Part shown: piece after piece, positions 18,475 to 26,071 of the stretch
Layout: every line of letters begins with the position of its first letter
Position numbering within the stretch: the first letter of the stretch is position 1
Source: Janthinobacterium sp. FW305-129
GTDB lineage: Bacteria > Pseudomonadota > Gammaproteobacteria > Burkholderiales > Burkholderiaceae_D
DNA length: 64,000 nt
Assembly (NCBI RefSeq): GCF_020858115.1
Contig: NZ_JACYMM010000007.1
Location: 124,001-188,000 of the forward strand
Direction: 5' to 3'
Program-made: the position numbers and the translations under genes
Notes under the pieces: generated by a model
Databases searched by the model: none
Seen by the model: only the letters and a program-made list of their open reading frames with translations
Told to the model about the DNA's origin: nothing

Positions 18475-19008
18475 ATGCCCCCGACTCCCGATTTGCCGCC
18501 GGATTGGCACGCGTTTGAAACTGCATACGACGTTGAAGCAACCTGGTTCAGGCTGGCCAATGCCTCGCTGGCGCTGCTGGGCGCGTCCGCTTTCAAGGAT
18601 CAGGCATTTTCAGCCTTTGCCTTCAATGCCGTATCGTTCCCGTCCATTTCGCTGAGCTTTGACACCGATCCCGGTAACAGGGCGCGCGATTACTATCCTC
18701 CGGACTGGTCGAACGAGTGCATGGAAGCCGATGTGCCGGAAATCGGGCAATTGTGGGAGGAGGGCCACGCAAGGATCGAAGATGCTTTAAGCGAGCTGAT
18801 CGACGCTGCCGATGACGAGTTGCTCTGCGCCATCGAGGAAGGCTATCTGCACAGCCTCAGGAAAACCATGGTGCGGCTGGAAACGCGCCATGCTTTCGAG
18901 CAGATCAAGACGTGTGCGCCGTTCTGGACCGTGGTCACGCAAATCGATGCCGATACGGATGAAGAGGAGCGCCTGCTCGAACAGGTGCGCCAAGGCCTTC
19001 TGGCGTAA
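18475..19008 (+). CDS. Acidic protein of unknown function at the end of the T6SS cassette
   Basis: 177 residues, cytosolic, strongly acidic (DTDEEERLLEQ near the C-terminus; DEELLC-type stretches), with no signal peptide or TM segment. It has a mixed alpha/beta look with a SLSFDTDPGNRARDYYPPDW segment reminiscent of small SUKH/DUF4303-like immunity-type proteins, but I cannot place it firmly. It lies 42 nt after the decayed immunity gene on the same strand and is the last gene of the VgrG island. An orphan immunity or accessory role is inferred from position only. Confidence 0.7.
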   Translation: MPPTPDLPPDWHAFETAYDVEATWFRLANASLALLGASAFKDQAFSAFAFNAVSFPSISLSFDTDPGNRARDYYPPDWSNECMEADVPEIGQLWEEGHARIEDALSELIDAADDELLCAIEEGYLHSLRKTMVRLETRHAFEQIKTCAPFWTVVTQIDADTDEEERLLEQVRQGLLA

Positions 19009-19011
19009 GCG

Positions 19012-19503
19012 CTATATCAGGGCTTGCCAGGCTTTCACTTCCTCGTCCGTGAGCGCCGGCCCCCAGCCGCCGCGCAGCCCCGCATCCGGCTGCGCATAGT
19101 ACGCAAGCTGCGGCACGGCCACGTCATGCCGGACGCAGATGGCCAGCACGGCTTCCAGCTGGCGCCGGCTGGCTGGAAGGTCATCGCCATGCCAGGTGCA
19201 GGCGCTCGTTTCCAGCACATGCTGCACCAGTGCTTCCAGCGCGCCCAGCAGGTGCCCGGGCAGTGCCGCGCGCACGTCTTCCGGCCAGGGATCGCCCATG
19301 CCCGTCACAGCCAGGGACGCAAAGCCCCGTTCCCAGGCAGCAAAATCCCCAGGCGCGAGCTGCGCCACTTTCCACACGTGAGCGGCGAACGCGGACAGGG
19401 CGGGATGATCGATATCAAAGCGCCGGCAAAAGCGTTGCAGGCACGTGACGGCAAGGCATTGCCTGGCGATCACGGAGAGTGTGTCTATCGAGATGTTGTG
19501 CAT
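19012..19503 (-). CDS. Hypothetical protein co-transcribed with a TetR regulator
   Basis: 163 residues from ATG at 19503. Mostly alpha-helical, with repeated Leu/Ala-rich helices and a few Trp and Cys, without signal peptide or TM helices. The start lies 19 nt inside the 3' end of the upstream tetR gene, so translation is probably coupled. A longer frame reaching back to 19917 only runs antisense to tetR frames and is rejected. I do not recognise the family. Convergent with the 18475-19008 gene (3-nt gap). Confidence 0.65.
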   Translation of the reverse strand: MHNISIDTLSVIARQCLAVTCLQRFCRRFDIDHPALSAFAAHVWKVAQLAPGDFAAWERGFASLAVTGMGDPWPEDVRAALPGHLLGALEALVQHVLETSACTWHGDDLPASRRQLEAVLAICVRHDVAVPQLAYYAQPDAGLRGGWGPALTDEEVKAWQALI

Positions 19504-20135
19504 GAGTCCAAAGCTCCTGAAGGCGGCGCCTGCCGCAGTGCCTCCACCGGTAACTGAAAAAAGCGCGGCACCATCGCCGGCGACAGCGCGTCGCCGCCGT
19601 CCGCCATGGCCAGGCGGCCGCTCAGCAGCAGCATCACGTAGCCGTGGCCCAGCGACCAGCCGGCGCTGGCGGCGGCCTTGTCCCAGCGCGCATCGAGGCC
19701 CGCTTCGCGCACGGCCGCGCCGGCCGTCTGCAGCACATATTGAAAGCACGCTTGCGCCGCTTCCTGCAGGGCGGGGAACTGGCGCACGTCCTGGTGTTCG
19801 AACATCAGCCGGTAGTGGGCGGGCGCAGCCAGGGCGAATTCGATGTATTGCTGGCCCAGCAATTGAAAGCGCTGTTCGGCGGGCAGGCTGCCCGGCGACG
19901 GCAGCTGCGTTTCCCATTTCTGTATCAGGCTGGCGAAGCCGGCCGCCGCCACCTCGGCCAGCAGGGCTTCCTTGCTGGGGAAGTGGCGGTACACGGCGGC
20001 GACCGACACGCCCACCGTGCGCGCCAGTTCGCGCAGCGACAGGGCCGCGTCGTGCTGCTGCGCCAGTTGCGCGATGACGGTGGCGACCAGGGTGTCGCGC
20101 AAGTTGCCGTGATGATAGGTGCTCGTTGTTGTCAT
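19485..20135 (-). CDS. TetR-family transcriptional regulator
   Basis: 216-residue repressor-type protein. The N-terminal HTH is clear (LSLRELARTVGVSVAAVYRHFPSKEALLAEV, about residues 33-63), followed by a ligand-binding alpha-helical domain of the WHG type (AAPAHYRLMFEH). It is divergent from the DUF2867 gene at 20203 and overlaps the hypothetical gene downstream. Two direct repeats in the divergent intergenic region are candidate operators. Ligand unknown. Confidence 0.92.
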   Translation of the reverse strand: MTTTSTYHHGNLRDTLVATVIAQLAQQHDAALSLRELARTVGVSVAAVYRHFPSKEALLAEVAAAGFASLIQKWETQLPSPGSLPAEQRFQLLGQQYIEFALAAPAHYRLMFEHQDVRQFPALQEAAQACFQYVLQTAGAAVREAGLDARWDKAAASAGWSLGHGYVMLLLSGRLAMADGGDALSPAMVPRFFQLPVEALRQAPPSGALDSCTTSR

Positions 20136-20139
20136 TCTA

Positions 20140-20186
20140 TGTTATCGCTGTTCACATTGTCGTGTATGATGGGCATGTTATCACTG
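20140..20186. promoter_or_regulatory. Direct repeats in the tetR/DUF2867 divergent promoter
   Basis: TGTTATCGCTG (20140-20150) and TGTTATCACTG (20176-20186) match at 10 of 11 positions, 36 bp apart, within the 67-bp divergent intergenic region. Position suggests operator sites for the TetR regulator; the role is inferred. Confidence 0.5.
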
Positions 20187-20202
20187 AAAACATGGAGAGC
20201 AC

Positions 20203-20721
20203 ATGCATGAGATGAACATTGCCGTCCGCAGCGTGGACTTGCCGCCAGGCGCCAGCATCGCCCCGCTGTATCCCGGCAGCAACCTGGCCGACGCGTACGC
20301 CGTCGATTTGCCCACCGCGCAGGCGCGCCAGATGGACATGCAGAGCCTGGCGCGCCAGCTGCTGGGCAAGCAGCCGGGCTGGGCGCGCAAGCTGATGGTG
20401 GTGCGCGACGCCATCGTGGCGCGTTTCGGCATCCGGACGGCAAAACAGATGGAAGCGCGGCCCGGCAAGCGCATCGGCATCTTCCGCATCTATGCCGTCA
20501 GCGACGACGAGATCATCCTGGGCGAGGATGACAGCCATCTCGATTTCCGCCTGTCCGTGCTGCGCAACAGGGACGCGGGCCGCCATGGCAGCGTCACCGT
20601 CTCCAGCGTCGTGCATTGCCATAACCGGGTGGGGCGCGCGTATATCCTGCTGATCCGCCCGTTTCACAAGCTGATCGTGCGGCATTCGCTGGCGCGCGCC
20701 GCCAGGGCGGGCTTCGCCTGA
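20203..20721 (+). CDS. DUF2867-family protein
   Basis: 172 residues, no signal peptide. Features typical of DUF2867 proteins: an N-terminal region with a short Pro/Gly-rich segment, the central FRIYAVSDDEIILGEDDSHLDFR strand pattern, and the C-terminal VVHCHNRVGRAYILLIRPFHKLIV segment. Ribosome site GGAGA precedes ATG 20203. It is divergent from tetR, which probably represses it. Molecular function is unknown. Confidence 0.82.
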   Translation: MHEMNIAVRSVDLPPGASIAPLYPGSNLADAYAVDLPTAQARQMDMQSLARQLLGKQPGWARKLMVVRDAIVARFGIRTAKQMEARPGKRIGIFRIYAVSDDEIILGEDDSHLDFRLSVLRNRDAGRHGSVTVSSVVHCHNRVGRAYILLIRPFHKLIVRHSLARAARAGFA

Positions 20722-20752
20722 GGCGGGGAGGGGGCGGATGGCAAGGGCAATC

Positions 20753-20781
20753 TTGCTTATTCATGGCCGGTATTGCATACT
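20753..20781 (+). promoter_or_regulatory. Candidate sigma-70 promoter of the pnuC-nadR pair
   Basis: TTGCTT (20753-20758), a 17-bp spacer and CATACT (20776-20781). Transcription would start near 20788, which favours ATG 20808 over ATG 20763 as the pnuC start. No riboswitch-like element is visible in this leader. Confidence 0.45.
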
Positions 20782-20807
20782 GCACCACCAGCCTCATCAC
20801 GATTCCC

Positions 20808-21419
20808 ATGAACGATACGCTTCTCCTGCTGGGTTTTGCCACCACGCCGCTTGAACTGATTTCCTTTGTCCTGGCACTGACAACCGTTGCGCTGAACATC
20901 CGCCAGAATCACTGGGCGTGGCTGTTCGCCATCATTTCCTCGGCCGCCTACGGATTCGTGTTTTTCGAGTCGCGCCTGTATGGCGACATGGCCTTGCAAC
21001 TGCTGTTTATCAGCGTCTCGTTCTGGGGCTGGTATCAATGGCTGCATCCGGCCAGCGGCGGCAAGACCCTGCCCGTCACGCGCCTCGACGGCCGCGGCTG
21101 GATGGCCTGCGCCGCGGGCTGGCTGGTCGGTTTCCTGCTCATCGCCTGGCTGCTGACGACGACGGACACGGACGTGCCCCATGCGGACGGTTTCCTCACG
21201 GCAGGCAGCCTCGTGGGGCAATTCCTGCTGTCGCGCAAGAAACTGGAAAACTGGATCGCCTGGATCATCGTCGACGTGCTGTATGTGTGGCTGTATGTGC
21301 ACAAGGGCCTGACCCTGACGGCCGTGCTGTATGCCTTCTTCGTCGTGATGGCCGTCATCGGCTTGCTGGCTTGGAAGAAGTCGGCCCCGGCCGCGCCCGG
21401 CGCGATGGTCCTCAAGTGA
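20808..21419 (+). CDS. pnuC: PnuC-family vitamin transporter (nicotinamide riboside, possibly thiamine)
   Basis: Inner-membrane facilitator that imports a vitamin that is then trapped by phosphorylation. 203 residues with 6-7 TM helices and the family's WGWYQW motif. The in-frame ATG at 20763 would add 15 residues ahead of the first TM helix and lies near a promoter-like -10, so 20808 is preferred. Its stop overlaps the start of the NadR-like kinase (TGATG), giving a transporter-kinase pair. Most such pairs salvage nicotinamide riboside. However, the convergent neighbour is a TPP-riboswitch-controlled receptor, and PnuT members of the same family carry thiamine, so substrate is open. Confidence 0.88.
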   Translation: MNDTLLLLGFATTPLELISFVLALTTVALNIRQNHWAWLFAIISSAAYGFVFFESRLYGDMALQLLFISVSFWGWYQWLHPASGGKTLPVTRLDGRGWMACAAGWLVGFLLIAWLLTTTDTDVPHADGFLTAGSLVGQFLLSRKKLENWIAWIIVDVLYVWLYVHKGLTLTAVLYAFFVVMAVIGLLAWKKSAPAAPGAMVLK

Positions 21420-21967
21420 TGGGACACTGTGTGCGCGTGGCCATCCTGGGCGCGGAATCGTCGGGCAAGTCGACCCTGGCGGCCGCCCTGGCCCAGCGCC
21501 ACGGCACCGTCTGGGTGCCCGAATACTTGCGGGAGTTTGTGGAAACGCAAGGCAGGGTGCCCGTCGCGGCCGACCAGTTTGGGATTGCGCGAACGCAAGT
21601 CGAGCGTGAAGCGGCCGCCGCCGCGCAAGCCCGCGACTATCTGTTTTGCGACACGACGCCCTTGATGACGGTGGTCTACAGCCGCCATTACTTTGCCGGT
21701 GCGGACGCCCGGCTGGCGGCGCTGGCCGATGCCACGCGGTACGACCTGACCCTGGTGACGGCGCCCGACAGCCCGTGGGTGGCGGATGGCTTGCAGCGCG
21801 AGTCCGAAGCCGTGCGCCAGCTGATCTACCGCTACCTGCTCGACGAACTGGACGCGCGCGGCATCGCCTACCACGTGCTGCGCGACAGCCTGGAGGCGCG
21901 CCTGGAACAGGCGGCGCCCTTGCTGCAACAGGCGCTCGCTGCGGCGCCTGCCATTTCCCTCAATTAA
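21419..21967 (+). CDS. NadR-like nucleoside/vitamin kinase (ribosylnicotinamide kinase domain)
   Basis: 182-residue P-loop kinase corresponding to the C-terminal kinase domain of NadR only; no HTH or NMN adenylyltransferase domain is present. Walker A GAESSGKST lies at residues ~9-17. PEYLREFVE, CDTTPLMT and the PWVADGLQR lid segment are typical of the NadR RNK domain. Start ATG 21419 overlaps the pnuC stop. Product would phosphorylate the imported nucleoside (NR to NMN) and so drive uptake. The stop overlaps the convergent TonB-receptor stop by 4 bases (TTAA). Confidence 0.87.
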   Translation: MGHCVRVAILGAESSGKSTLAAALAQRHGTVWVPEYLREFVETQGRVPVAADQFGIARTQVEREAAAAAQARDYLFCDTTPLMTVVYSRHYFAGADARLAALADATRYDLTLVTAPDSPWVADGLQRESEAVRQLIYRYLLDELDARGIAYHVLRDSLEARLEQAAPLLQQALAAAPAISLN

Positions 21968-24123
21968 AAGTCGAACTGCGCCGAGACTTTAAAGGTGCGG
22001 CTGGCGCCCGGATACAGGTAACCGTCCGATTCCGGCGTCACGTCGCGCCAGTAGAACTTGTCGGCCACGTTGTTGACGGCAGCGCGCAGCACGGCGCGCG
22101 TGCCGGCGATGCGCGTGGCGTAAGCGGCGCCCAGGTTGAACACGTGGTACGACGGCACGAAGGTCGTGTTGTTGTACTCAAACGCTTTCTTGCCCGCATA
22201 TTCCCAGCTGCCATTCACGCTCAGGCCCGCCACTTGCTGCACGGCGTAGTCCGCATGCACGGCCGCCTTGAAGGCGGGCACGTTCGGCACGCGCTTGCCG
22301 TCGAGGTCGGCATTGCCCGTGCCCGACTGCTGGCTGTTCAGGGCCGTCACGGAAGCGCCCAGGCTCAGGCTGGACGATGCCTTGCCCTGGGCCGACAATT
22401 CCAGGCCGCGGTGCTGGGCCTGGCCTTCGCGCACGAAGTAGCCGGCCGTGTTCTGGAATTCCAGGCCCTTGCGGATCTGGAACAGGCTGGCCGCCAGCAT
22501 GAAGTCCGGCGTCACATCCATCTTGGCGCCCAGTTCGATCTGCTTCGAGCGGCTCGGCGACAGCTCTTCATTGGCATTCATCGCCTTGCGGTCGGCCGTG
22601 CCGCCATGTTCCATACCTTGCGAGTAGGCCGCATACACGGACACATTGTCGATCGGGGTGTAGACGAGCGATACATTCGGCAGCAGGAAGTCGTGCCTGG
22701 CGCGGATTTCCGTGTCGGCCTTGAGCACGTACTGGTAGCCGTCGACATTGATATGGCGCAAGCCGCCATGCAGTTTCCAGTTCGGCGCCAGGCTGACGAT
22801 GTCCTGCACGAAGACGGAATTTTCCGTATCCTTGCGCACCAGGCGCACGGGGCCCGTGACGCCGGGCGACGTGCCGACGATCTGCGGCTGGTAGATGTTG
22901 CTCACGCCCACCCAGTCGTACACGTACAGGCCGGCGCGGTCCTTGCGGCGGAAGGTCGAGACGCCGGCCGTGAAGTCATGGCGCAGGGAACCGGTGGCGA
23001 ACTTGCCCTGGATCATGGCTTGCGCGCTCAGCGGTTTTTTCGTCTCGCCCAGGCTGCGGTAGTCATACACGTCGTAGTCGCCATTGCCGCAGAAGCCGGG
23101 GTACAGGTCCTGTCCGCTGCAGCCGTACGGGAAGGCCGTGTAATCGTCGCGCTTGAACGAGTGCTGGTTGGCCGACAGGGTGGCGTGCCAGTCGTCATTG
23201 AACGCGTACTGGAAGCGCAGGCCGATATTGCTGGTGACGGTTTCCACGGGGCGCGTCCACGGCTGCAGGTTGAGCATGGCGTCGGCACTGATGCCGGTTG
23301 GCAAGGTTTTATTGTTCAGCAGCTGGAAGCCGGGCGCCGTCGCCTGCGCCTTGTCCTGGTAGTCGGCATCGAGCTGCAGCAGCGCCTGCGGCGAAATCTG
23401 CCAGTCGAAGGCGCCGGAAATGAACTTGCGGTTGCCGTCGGCGCCCTTGATGTAGGAGCGCAGGCGCTCGGCCGCCACGTTGACCCGGTAGCCGAAGCGC
23501 GTGTCTTCCAGGCGGCCGCCCAGGTCGACGGCGCCGTACAGGGTGCCCCGCTCGCGCGCTTCCACGGTGACGGTGCGCAATGGCGTGTTGGTCGGGCGCT
23601 TGACGATGAAGTCGATCACGCCGCCCGGCGCGGCCACGCCCGCCTGCAAGCCGGCCAGGCCCTTCAGCACTTCGATGCGTTCCTTGTTTTCCAGCGGAAT
23701 TTGCGTGTCGCCAGGAATGGCCACGCCATCCTTGCGGTAGCTGGAATTGTTGTCGAGCTTGAAGCCGCGGATGGTGAACTGTTCCGCATAGCCGACGGCG
23801 TTGTAGGCGTCGTTGATGCTGGCGTCGAGCCTGGCGGCATCGCTGAGATTGCGGATTTGCAAGTCCTGCATGTCTTTTTGCGAAATCACGGTGACGGACG
23901 CGGGCGTCTGCAGCAGCGGCGCGTCGCTGAAACCGCCGACGGAGGCGCGCTTGGCGGCAGGCGCCTTGCTGGCCGTGACGACGACTTCAGCCATGCTTTG
24001 GGCCTGCGGCTCGGAGGCTTCGGTGGCGTCACTCGCGGCCATGGCAGGCGCGGCAAACGCGTGCAGGATGGCCAGGGTCAAAGCGGGGCGTGAAAAATGC
24101 GCGGATAAATTCGGTGTGGACAT
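21964..24123 (-). CDS. TonB-dependent outer-membrane receptor under TPP riboswitch control
   Basis: 719-residue receptor that imports a substrate across the outer membrane using TonB energy. ATG at 24123 gives a signal peptide (AAPAMA-ASDA), a TonB-box-like EVVVTA, a plug domain (TPASVTVISQKDMQDLQIR, about residues 60-170) and a ~22-strand barrel ending in the terminal Phe (VSAQFDF). The longer frame to 24240 starts inside the riboswitch and is rejected. The plug/barrel look is siderophore-receptor-like, but the TPP riboswitch in its leader indicates thiamine or a thiamine precursor as the likely substrate. It is convergent with the pnuC-kinase pair. Confidence 0.93.
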   Translation of the reverse strand: MSTPNLSAHFSRPALTLAILHAFAAPAMAASDATEASEPQAQSMAEVVVTASKAPAAKRASVGGFSDAPLLQTPASVTVISQKDMQDLQIRNLSDAARLDASINDAYNAVGYAEQFTIRGFKLDNNSSYRKDGVAIPGDTQIPLENKERIEVLKGLAGLQAGVAAPGGVIDFIVKRPTNTPLRTVTVEARERGTLYGAVDLGGRLEDTRFGYRVNVAAERLRSYIKGADGNRKFISGAFDWQISPQALLQLDADYQDKAQATAPGFQLLNNKTLPTGISADAMLNLQPWTRPVETVTSNIGLRFQYAFNDDWHATLSANQHSFKRDDYTAFPYGCSGQDLYPGFCGNGDYDVYDYRSLGETKKPLSAQAMIQGKFATGSLRHDFTAGVSTFRRKDRAGLYVYDWVGVSNIYQPQIVGTSPGVTGPVRLVRKDTENSVFVQDIVSLAPNWKLHGGLRHINVDGYQYVLKADTEIRARHDFLLPNVSLVYTPIDNVSVYAAYSQGMEHGGTADRKAMNANEELSPSRSKQIELGAKMDVTPDFMLAASLFQIRKGLEFQNTAGYFVREGQAQHRGLELSAQGKASSSLSLGASVTALNSQQSGTGNADLDGKRVPNVPAFKAAVHADYAVQQVAGLSVNGSWEYAGKKAFEYNNTTFVPSYHVFNLGAAYATRIAGTRAVLRAAVNNVADKFYWRDVTPESDGYLYPGASRTFKVSAQFDF

Positions 24124-24221
24124 AGATTGCTCGTGGTTCAAGCCGTCTCGGGAAAGAGCACGGCAGGCTGCTTGTTCGGCTGGCGCCAACGCAGGAGCTA
24201 TCAAAGGAGGGAGGTACTTTG

Positions 24222-24300
24222 CGCTTTCCTTCGCTGGCATTATCCAGATCAGGTACGAAGGGTATCTCTCACCCGGATGACTGCTCCAGGACCCCTAGCG
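24222..24300 (-). promoter_or_regulatory. TPP riboswitch (THI element)
   Basis: On the minus strand, the leader of the TonB receptor contains the hallmark TPP aptamer parts in order: GGGGTCC near the 5' end (24284-24298), GGGTGAGAGATACCC (24260-24274, carrying the CTGAGA-like pyrimidine-sensor segment as GTGAGA) and the pyrophosphate-sensor box ACCTGATCTGGATAATGCC continuing to AGCGAAGG (24228-24254). About 100 nt separate it from the ATG. It should turn the receptor off when TPP is plentiful. The expression platform (terminator or RBS-masking) was not resolved. Confidence 0.95.
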
Positions 24301-24372
24301 AAATGACAGCTTAGCATGAAGCACGGCCGGCTGTCCCACCGGCTGACCGTTTTACAACAGTGTCGACAAAAT

Positions 24373-25530
24373 CTACAGACTCAGTTCCAGCACCTTGCGG
24401 CTGACGGCGGGCGTCACTTCGCGCTGTTCGCCCAGCGCCGTCATGCCGTGCGCTTCCAGGGCGGACACGACGGCGTCCACGCTGGCATGGTTCAGGCCAT
24501 AGTCGGCCAGGCGCGTCTTGACGCCCATGTGGCGGAAGAAGAATTCCGTGCGCGCGATGGCTGCCTCGATGCGGCCATCCTCGTCGCCGCCATCGAGGCC
24601 CCACACGCGGGCCGCATATTGCAGCAGCTTGGCGCGCTTGGCCTGCTTGCGCACGCGCAACATGCTGGGCAGGATGATGGCCAGGGTCTGCGCATGATCG
24701 AGCTCGTACAGGGCCGTCAATTCGTGGCCGATGGCGTGCGTGGACCAGTCCTGCGGCACGCCCACGCCGATCAGGCCGTTCAAGGCCAGGGTGGCGCTCC
24801 ACATCACGTTGGCGCGCACGTCGTAGTCGTCCGGCTGCGACAGCGCTTTCGGGCCTTCCTCGATCAGCGTCAATAAAATGCCTTCGGCGAAGCGGTCCTG
24901 CACGGAGGCATTGACGGGGTAGGTCAGATACTGTTCCATCACATGCGCAAACGCATCGACGACGCCATTGCCCACCTGGCGCAGCGGCAAGGTGAACGTC
25001 TTCGACGGATCCAGCACGGAAAATTTAGGATACACCTTGCGGCTCATGAATGAGCGCTTTTCCTGCGTGGCCTTGCGCGTGATCACGGCCGAGCCATTCA
25101 TTTCGGACCCCGTGGCCGGCAAGGTCAACACGGTGCCGAAGGGCAGGGCCGCTTCGACGATCTTGCCGCCTTTGGCCAGGATGTCCCACGCCTCGCCTTC
25201 ATGCAGGGCGGCCGCGGCGATGAACTTGGTGCCATCGACCACGGAGCCGCCGCCGACGGCCAGCAGGAAATCGATGCGCTCGCTTTTCACCATGGCCACG
25301 GCCTGCATCAGGGTTTCATAGCTGGGATTGGGTTCGATGCCGGCAAATTCCAGCACCGTGTGGCCGGCCAGCGCCGCCTTGACTTCGTCGTAGACGCCGT
25401 TCTGCCGGATGCTGCCGCCGCCGTAGGTCATCAGGACCCGCGCCTGCGGCGGGATCAGGCCGGCGATGGCGGCGATCTGGCCCTGGCCGAAGAGGATTTG
25501 CGTCGGATTGTAAAAGTCGAAATTGAACAT
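24373..25530 (-). CDS. yqhD: Iron-containing alcohol dehydrogenase, YqhD-type aldehyde reductase
   Basis: NADPH-dependent reductase of short aldehydes, including lipid-peroxidation products. 385 residues as usual for YqhD. The N-terminal nucleotide domain has YGGGSIRQNG and AVGGGSVVDGTKF. The metal site residues are visible in DAFAHVMEQ and in the GHELTALYELDHAQ segment. Start ATG 25530 opens with the family signature MFNFDFYNPTQILFG. It is divergent from the EncFtn-like gene. Confidence 0.94.
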   Translation of the reverse strand: MFNFDFYNPTQILFGQGQIAAIAGLIPPQARVLMTYGGGSIRQNGVYDEVKAALAGHTVLEFAGIEPNPSYETLMQAVAMVKSERIDFLLAVGGGSVVDGTKFIAAAALHEGEAWDILAKGGKIVEAALPFGTVLTLPATGSEMNGSAVITRKATQEKRSFMSRKVYPKFSVLDPSKTFTLPLRQVGNGVVDAFAHVMEQYLTYPVNASVQDRFAEGILLTLIEEGPKALSQPDDYDVRANVMWSATLALNGLIGVGVPQDWSTHAIGHELTALYELDHAQTLAIILPSMLRVRKQAKRAKLLQYAARVWGLDGGDEDGRIEAAIARTEFFFRHMGVKTRLADYGLNHASVDAVVSALEAHGMTALGEQREVTPAVSRKVLELSL

Positions 25531-25672
25531 GGGGCTCCTGCCGCTGAGGTTTGCGCTGTTGCTGAGCCATGATTATGGCCGAACGGGTGGAAACGTGTCG
25601 TGGACGCTTGAGCTTTTCGTCCGCGCGGTGGAGAATGCAGCCGATGTCACCACCACGCGAAAAGGAATGCGC

Positions 25673-25978
25673 ATGACCACCGTCCCACTGGAAGAATCCG
25701 GCTTGCCGGCCACGGCGCTCGATATGCACCGCGCCATCGGCGCCACCATCGCCGCGCTGCAGGCGCTGGACTTGAACAGCCAGCGTTTCGAGGCGTGCAC
25801 CGACCCCGAACTGCGCCGCGTGCTGGCGCATGCGGGCGACACCAGCCGCAAGGAAGCGGCCATGCTGCTCGAATGGATGCGCCGCCGCGACGCGCGCCTG
25901 GACACGGCCATGAAGGAAGCGCTGTTCAAGGCGGGGCCGATTGTTGCCCAGTATCACTATGACGAGAAAATATTGTAA
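25673..25978 (+). CDS. EncFtn-like small ferritin-fold protein lacking the ferroxidase ligands
   Basis: 101 residues, two long helices. ATG 25673 has AAAGGA 6 nt upstream; the longer open frame from 25523 runs antisense to yqhD and is unneeded. The stretch from MHRAI through DPELRRVLAH to AAMLLEWMRRRD and LFKAGPI matches, from memory, encapsulated ferritin (EncFtn) cargo proteins in both pattern and spacing. In those proteins the iron site uses Glu residues of the EELEAVDW motif and the Glu and His of EKEHAAM. Here the corresponding positions read AALQALDL and RKEAAM with Ser and Glu, so these ligands appear to be missing. No encapsulin shell gene or C-terminal targeting peptide is visible. 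Fold assignment is likely; function is unknown. Confidence 0.75.
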   Translation: MTTVPLEESGLPATALDMHRAIGATIAALQALDLNSQRFEACTDPELRRVLAHAGDTSRKEAAMLLEWMRRRDARLDTAMKEALFKAGPIVAQYHYDEKIL

Positions 25979-26071
25979 CTATTGGTTTGTTGCTGTAACG
26001 TACCATGCGCCACATTCGCATCGTTTCGCGTAGACTGTGCCCCGAACACGATTTTGGGGGAGTTTGCAACG

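Noticed and set aside
21646-24093. 815-codon plus-strand frame
   Set aside because: Wholly antisense to the TonB receptor; residues are the Arg/Gly/Val-rich mix typical of a GC-rich shadow frame, with no motif.
24124-24240. N-terminal extension of the TonB receptor
   Set aside because: Would begin inside the TPP riboswitch and place residues before the signal peptide.
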